The notes under the pieces are model-generated. The model searched no databases. It was not told the DNA's origin and worked only from the letters and a program-made list of their open reading frames with translations. This document shows, piece by piece, positions 18,201-26,743 of a stretch of DNA of 53,194 nt. Origin of the DNA: Streptomyces sp. SID4985 (lineage in GTDB: Bacteria; Actinomycetota; Actinomycetes; Streptomycetales; Streptomycetaceae); NCBI RefSeq assembly GCF_009863025.1, contig NZ_WWIR01000043.1, positions 1 through 53,194 on the forward strand, given 5' to 3'. Position 1 is the stretch's first letter. Every line of letters begins with the position of its first letter. The position numbers and the translations under genes were made by a program.

Positions 18201-21200
18201 GGTGCGGTCCGCGACGGCCGGGTAGGCCGGCGTGGACGGTTCGATCTGCGACTCCGGCAGGCCCCACTTGTTGTACGTGGTCAGCCAGTCGTGTCCGGCC
18301 ACGGGGTTGCCCGAGGCGTCGTAGCCGTTGCCATCGGTGAACCGGGTGAGGTTGCCCACCGGGTCGTATCCGAACGAGGTGGTGATCGACTGTCCGGCCG
18401 CGACCGGCTGTACCTCCTTGGTCACCATGCCCGTCGCGTCGTAGGCGAGGGTGGTGGTGTGGCCGTTGCCGTCGGTGGAGGACGTCAGGTTGCCCGCAGG
18501 GTCGTACTGCGCGGAGGTGGTGCGGCGCAGCATCGAGGTCGCGTCGTACTCCCCGGTGCCGACTTCGTTGCCGAAGGAGTCGTAGGTGCTCGTCGAGAAG
18601 GTGCCGTCCGGGTTGGTGACCTTGGTCGGGCGGCCGTCCAGGTCGTAGGAGTACTGGGTGGTGTTGTTCGCGCCGTCCACGACCGTGGTCTGCTCACCGG
18701 CCGCGTTGTAGGTGAACGACGTGGTCACACCGTTCGGCGACACCGACGAGGACAGCAGGGCGCCGGGGGCGTCGTAGTGGTTGGTGGTGGTGTACGCGGA
18801 CTGGGAGGGCCGGCGCTCGACCTGGGTGGAGGTGAGCTGGTGGCCCAGGTAGTCGTAGGTGGCCTGGGCCACCGCGCCGGTGGGGTCGGTCACCGACAGC
18901 ACGTCGCCGTTGGTGTCGTAGACGGAGTGGGCCGTGCGTCCGCCCGGCAGTGTCTCGTCGACCTGGTCGCCGAGCTGGTCGTAGGTGTACGAGGTGACCT
19001 TGCCCAGCGCGTCGGTCTCGCTGGTGATCTGACCGGCCGTGTTGTACTGCGTGGTCGTCACCGGCGTGATCGGCGTCGAGGAGCCCGGCGGCGTGTACGA
19101 GGGCAGGGTCTGTGAGACCTGCTGGCCCAGTGGGTCGTACCCGGTCGTGACGACGTTGCCGCTCGGGTCCTTGGTCTCCGCCACGTCGCCGAAGGTGTTG
19201 TAACCGGTGTACATCACCGGGTGCGAGGCATTGACGGTCGAGGTGCCCGTGGCCGCGTCGACCGTCTCCGAGTTCGCCGTCGGCGCCGTCGCGACCGCGG
19301 GGTTCCCCGCCTCGTCATAGGCGTAGGACGTGACGTTGCCGTTCGCGTCGGCCTCCCAGACCGGGAGTCCTCGCTGGTCCAGGTCCGCCCGTGTGGTGTG
19401 CACGGTCGAGTTCGCCGCGGGGAGCGTTCCGCCGTACAGGCTGGAGACCTGCGCGGGGGACAGTGCGCTGGAGTAGGCCTGGACGTCGGCGACCGAGCCG
19501 TTGGCGAACTCGCCCCAGCTGCCCGCGCTCAGTTTGCGGGCGATGTCGAAGCTTCCGGTGGCGTTCCAGGGAGTGGTGAAGGCCTTGGTGCCGGCCAGGG
19601 TTCCGTTGACGTAGAGGCTGAACTGGCTCGCGCCGGCGTCGTAGACACCGGTCAGGTGGGTCCACTGGCCCACGGTGGGAGTGCCGCCGTAAGCGGCGGT
19701 CCAGGTGGCACTGGCCGTGTCGCCGGAGTGACCGCCGAAGGCCCAGCTGTTGGACCCGGAGGAGTAGTACAGCTGGAAGGCGCTGGTGGTGGCGCTGTTC
19801 TGGGAGAGGAAGGTGGAGTTGCTCGCCGCGGAGCCGAGCTTGACCCACGCGGAGACGGTGTAGCTGGTCGCGGTGTCCAGGACGGGACTCGAGGTCTCGG
19901 CGTAGGAGGCGGAGGTCCCGTTGAACACGGCGCTGCCGCCGTGGTCGGTGGACCTCGTCACCGCGCTCGTGGCGGTCGCGGGGTTGTTCGCTCCCGAGGA
20001 GTCCGCCGCGTTGGTGCCGGAGGTCTCGTTGAACTTCCAGCGGCCGACCGGCGCGGTGGTGCCGTCGTGCACCGTGGACGAGAGGGTGTTGCCGAGCGCG
20101 TCGTAGGAGTAGGACGTCGTCTCCGGCGCACCGGACGCGCCGGTGTGCGTGGACGTGACCACGTGGTCGTCCGGGTCGTACGACACCGTGTCGCTGCGGT
20201 TGACGCCCGAGGGGTCCAGCGTCGTCGTCGTGGTGCGGGACGCCGCGTCCACCGCGTAGGTGGTCGTGGTCGCGCCGTCGTTCGAGATTTCCTTGATCAG
20301 GTTGTCGGCCGCGTCATAGGTGTTGGCCTGCTCCACGAACGACTTGGGGTGCGCCGGGTCCGTCACCGCGTCCGTGCGCGTGATCGTCACCGGGAGCCCG
20401 TTGTCCGTGTAGGTGTAGGACGTCGTGAAGCCCATCGAGTCCGTGACCGAGGAAAGACGTCCCGCCGGGTCGTACGCGCGCGAGTCCAGCGTCAGGGTGC
20501 GCGCGGCGGAGGGGTTGTCCGGGTCGCCGATGTAGCCGGGCTGAGTGGTGATGATCCCGCGGTTGTCGGCGTCGAAGGTGTAGTCCGTCTCGTTGCCGGA
20601 CGGGTCCACCTCCTTGACCGCGTTGCCGTACACGTCATACGTGTAGGTCGTGGTCTGGAGCGTCTTGTCCGTGCCGTCGGCGTTGAAGGCCGACACCTCC
20701 GACTGGGTGGCCATGTGGTTGCCCGAGTCGTACGTCCACTCCGTGCGCCGCGGGCCGTCCCCGCCGGTCAGGTCCTTGACCGTCTCGAGGGCCGGGTTGC
20801 CGTCGACGTCGTAGACCGTCGTCGTCTGCGCGGTGTGGGTCGCACCCGTGACGCGGTTGGTGACGCCCGGGGCGGTCTCGGAGGTGACCTGGTCGTCCTT
20901 GTCGTACGCGTACGACGTCGTCAGACCCGACGGGTAGCTGTCGGAGAACTCGGTCCTGGTCAGCTTCCGGCCGATGTTGTCGTAACCGAATGCCACCGAC
21001 GCGCCGTTGGCGTCGGTCTGCCGCGCCAGATCACCGTTGTGGTTGTACGAGTACGTCGTCGTCGCCCCACCCGGCGTCACCGTCGACGCCTCCAGATACG
21101 CCGGCGCGTTCCCGCTGTCCGCCGCGGGCGTGGTCGACGTGGTGTACGTCGTGGTGGTGGTGCGGCCGCTGGGGAAGCCGGGGACCGGTGGGGTGGTGAC

Positions 21201-24200
21201 CGTCGTCTGGTTGCCGTACTGGTCGTAGGCGTAGCTCGTCAGGTACGTGTTGTCCGTGGGGCCCGAGGAGCGGCCGTCGCGCTCGGTCAGGAGCAGGTCG
21301 TTGCGCGGGTCCGGCGTGGGGTTCGCGGTGGTGTCGTCCGGATAGTAGGTGTAGTAGTCCGTCTCGCAGAGGTTCTGTGCCTGGTTCTGGCACGTCGTCT
21401 TGGAGACCACGTTGCCGCGCACGTCGTGCCCGGTGGTGGTGGTGTTCCCGTCCGGGTCGGTGGTGGTGTAGAGGAAGCCGGAGGTGTCGTAGCCGTAGGT
21501 GGTGCGGTTACCGAGGGCGTCGGTCTGGTAGAGGACGCGGTCGCCGTTGTCGACGTCGTAGCCGTAGGTGATGTACTTCGTCGACCCGTCGGTGGTCGGC
21601 ACCTGGATCTGCACCGTGCGCACCGGGGCGACGCCGGAGGAGGACTTGAACGCCGTCCACTCCTGCGACACCTGGGCGGCGCTCAGCGCCGAGCGGAAGA
21701 CGGCGACGTCACCGAGCGAGCCGTTCCAGTAGTCGGTCTGGCTGCCCGCGTAGAGCGCGCGGCCGATCTGCAGGGAGCCGGTGGCGGACCACACGTTGGG
21801 CCGTGCGACCGTGCCCTGGAGCGTGCCGTTGACGTAGAGCGAGAGCAGGCCGGTCGAGGCGTCGTAGGTGGCCGCGAGGTGGGTCCACTGGCCGGTCGTC
21901 GCGGTGGCGGTCGAGTACACGGCCTGGGTGGTCAGGTTGCCGCTGGAGGAGTCCGCCGTCGGTACGCGCAGCGCCCACTTGTTCTGGCTGTGCTCGTAGC
22001 CGAGGTAGAACCCGGCGTGGTACGTGCCGTCCTGGCTGACGGCCGTGTAGTTGCGCGTGTTGGTGCTGAGGTTGACCCAGGCCGAGACGCTGAAGTTCTT
22101 GGAGGTGTCGACCTCCGACCTGCCCGGACTGGCGTAGGAACTGGAGGCGTTGGCGAACGTCGCCGCCTTCACGTCGGCGGCGCTGTACGGCCCGGCCGTG
22201 CCGAGGGTGACGTTGTTGTAGGTGGCGCGGCCGGTGTTGACCTCGTTGGCCGCGGAGGACCCGGAGGAGTCGCTCAGCCGCCAGTAACCGGAGGGCCCGG
22301 CGCCCATCACCGAGGAGCGGTAGACCTGGGAGGACCCGGTCACCGTCGGCGGGACCAGCTTCCACACGCCGCCGTTGTTGTCCGTCTCCTGGGAGATGGT
22401 GTCGTCGACGGCGTTGTACTGCACCGTGTTCTGCGTCTTGCCCGACGGCAGGGTGATGGTCTGGAGCACCTTCGCGGACGCGGTGGCGGCCGTGTACTGG
22501 TTGGTGACGGTCGCGGCGTCCAGCGGCTGGTTGAAGATCGCCGCCTCGGCCATCAGGCCGCTGTAGTGCCCGAGGGTGTCGGTGGGCATGTCCGGCCAGC
22601 CATGGGTGTCCACGCCCGCGCCGAAGGTGACGTACGGCTGGTTCCACGACCACAGGCTGCCGGCCAGGGTGCCGGACAGGGCGCCGTCGAGGTACATCGA
22701 CTGGGTGTTGCCCGCGGAGGTGAGGACCACGTGGTGCCAGGCGTTGTTGTTGACCGTGGTCGCGGACTGGATCGGGGCGTTGCAGCCGGCGGTCGTCGCG
22801 AAGCAGCCGTGGAGCTTGCCGTTGGTGCCGATGTAGATCGCCGGGGTGTTGTACTTCGTGTTGGCGACCGGGTTGGAGTCGGTCAGCGGCTTGTCACCGT
22901 AGTAGAACAGCACCCCGCCGGCCTGCGCCGTCTTGAACCACAGGGACACCGAGGCGTACGTGCGCGTCGCGCCCGGGGTGGACGGTATCGACAGGTACGA
23001 GCTGGTGCCGTTGAACGACGCGGCGTGGCTGCTCGCCAGCGGACCGGCCGAGCCCAGGGTGACGTTGTGGTAAGTGCCGTTGAGGTTGCCCTCGTTGGTG
23101 TCCACGCCGTCGGTGGCCGTCGTGCCGGACGTCTCGCCCATGCGCCAGTAGGCGAACGGGTCCGCGTCCAGGACCGTGGTGCGGTAGTGGTTGCCGGCCG
23201 CGTAGCCGTAGGAGGTGCAGTGCGTGGCGTCAGCGGGCGGGCAGACCTTCGTCAGGTTGTCGCCGCTGTAGCTGTAGCTCCAGGTCGCGACGGTGCTCGA
23301 GTCGCCCGCCGTCGAGGGGTCGGTCGCCACCGTCGCCACGTGGGAGACGGTCGCGCCCGAGGGCTTCGACCAGGTGAGGTTCAGCGTCCGGCCGGAGACC
23401 TTTGAAGTGATCTTGGTGAGCTGGCCGGAGGTGTAGTCGAAGGTCTCCGCGCGGCCCGCGTAGTCCGTGATCGAGGTGATCGCGTACGCGCCGGTCCTGC
23501 CCGTGATCCCTGTCTGGAAGAGATAGGCGGTGTCGTCCTTGTCGACCAGCTTGTAACCGGCGGACGGTGTGGTGGTCGCGGTCAGCGAGGCCCAGCGTCC
23601 CGGCGGCGGGGTGAAGGAACCGTCGGCGTTCTTGCCGAAGCCGACCTGCGAGCCGTCGGGGTAGGTGATGTTGACACTCGTCACCGCGCCCGAGGAGTCC
23701 TTGGCCTCCGCGGCCTCCATGTCCGCGACCGTCGACCAGCCCGCGCCGAACGCGCCGTCCACGCGCGGGTCCAGGGAGTTGTAGTCACGCTCGACCGACA
23801 GCGAGGGGCCCACCGTCTGCACGTCGGCGTCGGTGTCGGAGGTGGTGTAGTTGCCGACGGCCGGGTCGAAGTCGTGTCCGTCGGTGTTCTGCGACAGGCC
23901 CGAGGTCACGGCGGGCTGCGGCACCACGGCCGTGATCTCGCTCTGCGTCCACGGCGAGTAGAGCAGGCTGTCGTAGGTGCGCACCTGCCACAGATAGGTG
24001 CTGCCCCAGGCCATCTTCCCCGAGGGGACGGTCCAGTCGCCGCCGCTGATCAGCCCCGAGTCGGAGATCACCGCACCGGTGGAGGCGTTCAGGAGCTGGA
24101 ACTGGTACTTCAGCGCCGAGCCCGGGTAGTTGTCCGAGTCGTAGCCGTACGCCACCAGTTCCGGCTTCAGCGTCTGGGCGTTGTAGTTGTCCGGCGGGTA

Positions 24201-25883
24201 CGAGGCGTCGATCTGCGGCGCCGTGTTCGCCGTCATCGTCAGGTCGAGATAGGGGCGGTAGCCGGAGGGGGCGTTGACCGAGTCGAACTGCTTCCAGTGC
24301 AGGCCGTCGTCGGTGGGCGCGTACAGCGCGAGGCCGTGGTTGCTCTTGGTGCCGTCGGCTATGCCGTTGAACCAGGCGCTGTCCAGCGGCACCGTCATCC
24401 ACGCGCCCGTGGTCCGCGTCCCGTTGTTGTTGGTGCACGCCGCGCCCGGGTTGGCGGTGACCTGTCCCAGCGCGGTGCTGTCCCACGCCGGGCCCGGGTA
24501 GGACGTGACCGCCGAACCCGACCACGAGGCGCTGATCGGGGCGACGGAGAACTGCTCCGGAGTGCAGGTCGCGGCCCAGATGTCGAACAGGTGCAGACTG
24601 GACGCCGATATGGACTGACCGCTGACCATGTCGGTCAGGCCCGTCAGATGCAGGAACGAGTTCGCGCTGTGCGAGCCGGAGTCGTAGGAACCGACCTTCA
24701 GCACGTCCTCGGTCGAGTGGTCACCGGTGCCGCCGGACTCGGCGTACGTGCTGTCGCTCACGGCCAGCGTCGGGTCCACGGTGACCGGCCACGCCCGGTC
24801 CGGGTCGGCCAGCCACGACGGGTCCGCCGTCATGGTCAGGGTCCAGGCACCGTCGGAGTGCGCGAGGCCGTAGTCGACCGCGCGCGAGGTCGCCGCTTCC
24901 CCGGACTTGGGGTTCACGCTCGCGTCCTGCATGAACGCGTGCGGAATCCGCTGTGCCACGGCACCCGAGGCGTCGGCGAACTCGACCGCCCCGTCGTGGG
25001 TGAGCCGGGGCGTCAGGCCCTTGGTGTCGAGCGTGAACGACCACGACGTCGGCGCCTGCGCCGAGGACAGGACGAGCTTCTCCTTCACGCCGTCCGTCAG
25101 CGGCACCAGCCTCAGATCCGTGTCCGGCAGCACACCGGCGTACGTCACCGTGCCGTCCGCGTCCGTGCTTCCCGGCACGTCCGCCGCGTCGTTCAGCGCG
25201 TACGACACCTGCTGCCCGGCATCCGACTCCACCGACGCGAGCCGCGTGTCCCCGGCCTCGCCGGCCAGGTCCACCGCCACGTCGTTGGCCTTCTCCTGCC
25301 AACGGCCGGAGGACTTCACGAGCGTGGTGTCGATCGGCTTCCACGAACCGTCCGGGGCACGGAAGTTGTGACGGGAGAAGTACACCCGCCGGGTCGTCGT
25401 GCCGTTCGCGTTGTGGAACAGGTCGACCGTCGCCGACGAGGCGGCGGCGTCACGCCTGCTCGTCGCGGCGACGAACCCGTCACGCCCGTCGGTCACCGCC
25501 GCGCCCGTGGCCGACTGCTTCGCACCGCGCCGGTGCCGGGCGTACTCGGCCAGCTCCCCCTTGCCCCGGCCAGGCTTGTGACCGCGCCCGCCCCTGGCCC
25601 GGGTCCGCGCCGACGACGCGGTGTGGCCGAGGCCGCTCGCCGAACCGCCCAGCTGCCTGGGCAATTTCAGGGACGAGGAGTGCAACCAGTCCCAGAGCCC
25701 CGACATCGACAGCTTCGGCATGCTCACCGCCGACAGCGTCATTCCCTGCGCCATCGCCTCGTCGGCGCTCGGCAGGAACGACAGAATGAAACAGACCACC
25801 AGGGTGAGCACACGGGCCGCCATCCGGCGGCGATACAACCAACGCGGCGATCGTGCCGACCGATGACGTGGGACGGGAAACAT
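15192..25883 (-). CDS. Giant secreted RHS/YD-repeat polymorphic toxin with LamG, Hint and HNH-like C-terminal domains
   Basis: A 3563-aa protein. Start: ATG 25883 with AAAGGA upstream; the frame opens at 25916 but lacks a site there. In order: a basic N-terminus with a signal peptide (A-A-R-V-L-T-L-V-V-C-F-I-L-S-F-L), a DNRLRE-like domain (about 375-560), YD repeats, LamG-like domains at about 925-1125, 1205-1405 and 1955-2150, and many more YD repeats. The RHS core follows (R-W-Y-N-P-N-T-G-Q-F-T-S-R-D, about 2970-3015), then a Lys/His-rich stretch (3025-3147) and a hydrophobic Ala/Gly segment (from about 3148). A Hint domain runs from C3288 (C-S-F-S-P-D-T) to V-L-V-H-N3431. The 132-residue tip has C3493-x2-C3496, G-H3510 and C3527-x5-C3533-N, an HNH-like zinc nuclease pattern. 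Likely role: secreted or cell-surface toxin for competition. The tip's DNA is visibly less GC-rich than the rest. Confidence 0.9.
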   Translation of the reverse strand: MFPVPRHRSARSPRWLYRRRMAARVLTLVVCFILSFLPSADEAMAQGMTLSAVSMPKLSMSGLWDWLHSSSLKLPRQLGGSASGLGHTASSARTRARGGRGHKPGRGKGELAEYARHRRGAKQSATGAAVTDGRDGFVAATSRRDAAASSATVDLFHNANGTTTRRVYFSRHNFRAPDGSWKPIDTTLVKSSGRWQEKANDVAVDLAGEAGDTRLASVESDAGQQVSYALNDAADVPGSTDADGTVTYAGVLPDTDLRLVPLTDGVKEKLVLSSAQAPTSWSFTLDTKGLTPRLTHDGAVEFADASGAVAQRIPHAFMQDASVNPKSGEAATSRAVDYGLAHSDGAWTLTMTADPSWLADPDRAWPVTVDPTLAVSDSTYAESGGTGDHSTEDVLKVGSYDSGSHSANSFLHLTGLTDMVSGQSISASSLHLFDIWAATCTPEQFSVAPISASWSGSAVTSYPGPAWDSTALGQVTANPGAACTNNNGTRTTGAWMTVPLDSAWFNGIADGTKSNHGLALYAPTDDGLHWKQFDSVNAPSGYRPYLDLTMTANTAPQIDASYPPDNYNAQTLKPELVAYGYDSDNYPGSALKYQFQLLNASTGAVISDSGLISGGDWTVPSGKMAWGSTYLWQVRTYDSLLYSPWTQSEITAVVPQPAVTSGLSQNTDGHDFDPAVGNYTTSDTDADVQTVGPSLSVERDYNSLDPRVDGAFGAGWSTVADMEAAEAKDSSGAVTSVNITYPDGSQVGFGKNADGSFTPPPGRWASLTATTTPSAGYKLVDKDDTAYLFQTGITGRTGAYAITSITDYAGRAETFDYTSGQLTKITSKVSGRTLNLTWSKPSGATVSHVATVATDPSTAGDSSTVATWSYSYSGDNLTKVCPPADATHCTSYGYAAGNHYRTTVLDADPFAYWRMGETSGTTATDGVDTNEGNLNGTYHNVTLGSAGPLASSHAASFNGTSSYLSIPSTPGATRTYASVSLWFKTAQAGGVLFYYGDKPLTDSNPVANTKYNTPAIYIGTNGKLHGCFATTAGCNAPIQSATTVNNNAWHHVVLTSAGNTQSMYLDGALSGTLAGSLWSWNQPYVTFGAGVDTHGWPDMPTDTLGHYSGLMAEAAIFNQPLDAATVTNQYTAATASAKVLQTITLPSGKTQNTVQYNAVDDTISQETDNNGGVWKLVPPTVTGSSQVYRSSVMGAGPSGYWRLSDSSGSSAANEVNTGRATYNNVTLGTAGPYSAADVKAATFANASSSYASPGRSEVDTSKNFSVSAWVNLSTNTRNYTAVSQDGTYHAGFYLGYEHSQNKWALRVPTADSSSGNLTTQAVYSTATATTGQWTHLAATYDASTGLLSLYVNGTLQGTVARPNVWSATGSLQIGRALYAGSQTDYWNGSLGDVAVFRSALSAAQVSQEWTAFKSSSGVAPVRTVQIQVPTTDGSTKYITYGYDVDNGDRVLYQTDALGNRTTYGYDTSGFLYTTTDPDGNTTTTGHDVRGNVVSKTTCQNQAQNLCETDYYTYYPDDTTANPTPDPRNDLLLTERDGRSSGPTDNTYLTSYAYDQYGNQTTVTTPPVPGFPSGRTTTTTYTTSTTPAADSGNAPAYLEASTVTPGGATTTYSYNHNGDLARQTDANGASVAFGYDNIGRKLTRTEFSDSYPSGLTTSYAYDKDDQVTSETAPGVTNRVTGATHTAQTTTVYDVDGNPALETVKDLTGGDGPRRTEWTYDSGNHMATQSEVSAFNADGTDKTLQTTTYTYDVYGNAVKEVDPSGNETDYTFDADNRGIITTQPGYIGDPDNPSAARTLTLDSRAYDPAGRLSSVTDSMGFTTSYTYTDNGLPVTITRTDAVTDPAHPKSFVEQANTYDAADNLIKEISNDGATTTTYAVDAASRTTTTTLDPSGVNRSDTVSYDPDDHVVTSTHTGASGAPETTSYSYDALGNTLSSTVHDGTTAPVGRWKFNETSGTNAADSSGANNPATATSAVTRSTDHGGSAVFNGTSASYAETSSPVLDTATSYTVSAWVKLGSAASNSTFLSQNSATTSAFQLYYSSGSNSWAFGGHSGDTASATWTAAYGGTPTVGQWTHLTGVYDAGASQFSLYVNGTLAGTKAFTTPWNATGSFDIARKLSAGSWGEFANGSVADVQAYSSALSPAQVSSLYGGTLPAANSTVHTTRADLDQRGLPVWEADANGNVTSYAYDEAGNPAVATAPTANSETVDAATGTSTVNASHPVMYTGYNTFGDVAETKDPSGNVVTTGYDPLGQQVSQTLPSYTPPGSSTPITPVTTTQYNTAGQITSETDALGKVTSYTYDQLGDQVDETLPGGRTAHSVYDTNGDVLSVTDPTGAVAQATYDYLGHQLTSTQVERRPSQSAYTTTNHYDAPGALLSSSVSPNGVTTSFTYNAAGEQTTVVDGANNTTQYSYDLDGRPTKVTNPDGTFSTSTYDSFGNEVGTGEYDATSMLRRTTSAQYDPAGNLTSSTDGNGHTTTLAYDATGMVTKEVQPVAAGQSITTSFGYDPVGNLTRFTDGNGYDASGNPVAGHDWLTTYNKWGLPESQIEPSTPAYPAVADRTYTTAYDADARVTQQTSPGGVAVTDSYDPTTGDLTRQTGSGAEATTADHTFGYDADGRVTSAAAPGSDDTFTYDDRGDLLSTDGPSGTSSFAYSGDGQMTRRTDAAGTSTYGYDTAGRLKTINDATTGSTATVSYNQMSLPTAISYGTGKASRALQYDWAHRLTSDTLTKPAGGTEASIAYGYDLNDNETSKTTTGFAGAASNTYTYDWADRLTSWNNGTTTATYGYDGAGNRTRVGADTYTYNARNELTYDGHSDYSYTARGTLRSVTDTQGQNIATTADAFNRVITSGTKTYAYDGLDRMVTAGIGAAKQSFAYTGTGNDLASDGTTTYSRDPGGALFGINAGGTKVLAMTDVHDDVVGQFTDSGAALTGSTTYDPFGKVLAMQSMVGALGYQSEWTDPDTSQVDMAARWYNPNTGQFTSRDTVANSPVPDSVNADRFAYGSDNPLINTDPTGHWSLWGAVKHVAHKVKKKASHAWHHSSVRRHLKAAVKHIHNVIKQVKKHGIVGATKHYAKKAVKYVRDHHPAIYHYAKHYYHRARQVVHHAIKSATRHYHNAVKKLKSAGKAIGGALKKAKKAADKFIKKHKTAIVATLLTVAAIGAAACIVATAGACIGAIGGAMLEGAAFGGVEGAIAGGVTAAITEGGSALLGAGTLASAGGAAAVDATVGEDAAAGSSAAKSVSSGAPKSAGGTAKAGEAGEGGGLKAPKKSAAGDGESSAGKSCSCPCSFSPDTKVLMGGGKTKAIGKIKTGDKVESANPKTGKHQGPRKVQHVWVNHDHDLLDVTVRTKGGHTATLHTTSNHPFWNDTTHSWVPAGKLHHGDALNTATNGHAYVVTTRVTPGTADRWNLTVQQLHTYYVLAGATPVLVHNADTDKPEVCQLPLFVLRDGEVASPAQMAASRGGLTAGKTVPTSIRDAMVAKAMKEGDGVLRCWRCGMKTTNPDNVQIGHANVPRSKRGNLEPENLCIEGAACNSSAQNRGAPTKGKSCAERGGCGAGFGRFD

Positions 25884-26064
25884 GAGCTGTCCTTTGCGAA
25901 CACACAGCGAACACAAAACAGCTCGATAGTTCCCGAGACGATCACACTCTGACCATAGTCAGTTGATCTTCTTACTTGATCCTTAAGCGTGCGGACCGCT
26001 GGCTTCCGTATTCGGCCGACATGCCTTTTTTGCGGCCGGGTTGCATCGCATCGTTGAGCATGTG
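25884..26064 (-). promoter_or_regulatory. Lower-GC leader of the RHS toxin with a small inverted repeat
   Basis: This 181-bp gap between the toxin and the upstream BMP-like gene is clearly AT-richer than its surroundings. It contains the inverted repeat CTGACCATAGTCAG at 25949-25962, about 66 bp upstream of the toxin ATG. It probably holds the toxin promoter; I could not assign -35/-10 boxes with confidence. Confidence 0.4.
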
Positions 26065-26628
26065 TCAGGAGGTGCCGGTCAAAGAGGCCACCGCTCCGCG
26101 CACGCCTTCCCGCACCTGTGCCGCGTTTCCCGCCTTCACCACTGAGACGTTTGCCGAATCCGATCCGTCTCCCACCACCACGAAACGCACGCCCTTCTGA
26201 TGGGGTGCCACGGACCGAGCCGCCCGGACCTCCGCCGAACCGACGGCCACCACCACCGAACAGTGCTCCTGCACCAGGGAGTTGACGTACGGCACGACAT
26301 TCGCCTGGGTGTCCGGCCCCATCGCCGACAGGAAACTCACCCGCGCCCTGGTCGCACGGGAAGCCTCCTGCATACCGGCCCACACCGGCGCCGCGGGCAC
26401 CCCCGGCGCGACTCCGCGGCTGTCGGCGAGCAGACAGGCGTCCACGTCCCGGTACACCCGGGCCGTCGGCAACTCGCCCCCGCTCTCGGACGCGGGCCAC
26501 AGGCAGACTCCCGCCACCCCGGCGAGCACCACGGCGCCGAGCCCCGCGCCGAAGGCGGCCGGACGCCTGCGCACCGGCCCCGGCAGAGCCTCTCGGATCC
26601 GCCCCACCCACCGCCACGACGCCTGCAT
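26065..26628 (-). CDS. Membrane-anchored BMP-like (periplasmic-binding-protein-like) protein
   Basis: A 187-aa protein with a basic N-terminus, one hydrophobic anchor (A-A-F-G-A-G-L-G-A-V-V-L-A-G-V-A-G-V) and an extracytoplasmic part. The latter resembles half of a BMP-type substrate-binding fold (A-C-L-L-A-D-S-R-G-V, A-P-V-W-A-G-M-Q-E-A-S, C-S-V-V-V-A-V-G-S-A-E-V, G-V-R-F-V-V-V-G-D-G). It is far shorter than full BMP lipoproteins (over 300 aa). ATG 26628 is preferred over an earlier start at 26649 because aagggga lies just upstream. It is on the same strand as, and upstream of, the RHS toxin; association with toxin delivery is possible but unproven. Confidence 0.7.
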   Translation of the reverse strand: MQASWRWVGRIREALPGPVRRRPAAFGAGLGAVVLAGVAGVCLWPASESGGELPTARVYRDVDACLLADSRGVAPGVPAAPVWAGMQEASRATRARVSFLSAMGPDTQANVVPYVNSLVQEHCSVVVAVGSAEVRAARSVAPHQKGVRFVVVGDGSDSANVSVVKAGNAAQVREGVRGAVASLTGTS

Positions 26629-26743
26629 GTCCGTCCCCTTCCGGAACACCGGGAGTGATGATCACCCCGCGAGGAGGCGAGAATAGAACAGCGGTTCCGT
26701 CTCGTGAACTTCGCTTCCGCCGTCGAAGCGGGGCGCCGACCCT

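Noticed and set aside
19221..23405. A 1394-residue open frame on the plus strand opposite the RHS gene
   Set aside because: It is the antisense shadow of GC-rich repeated YD codons: composition is Arg/Gly/Val-rich without motifs, and it lies wholly within the well-supported RHS gene.
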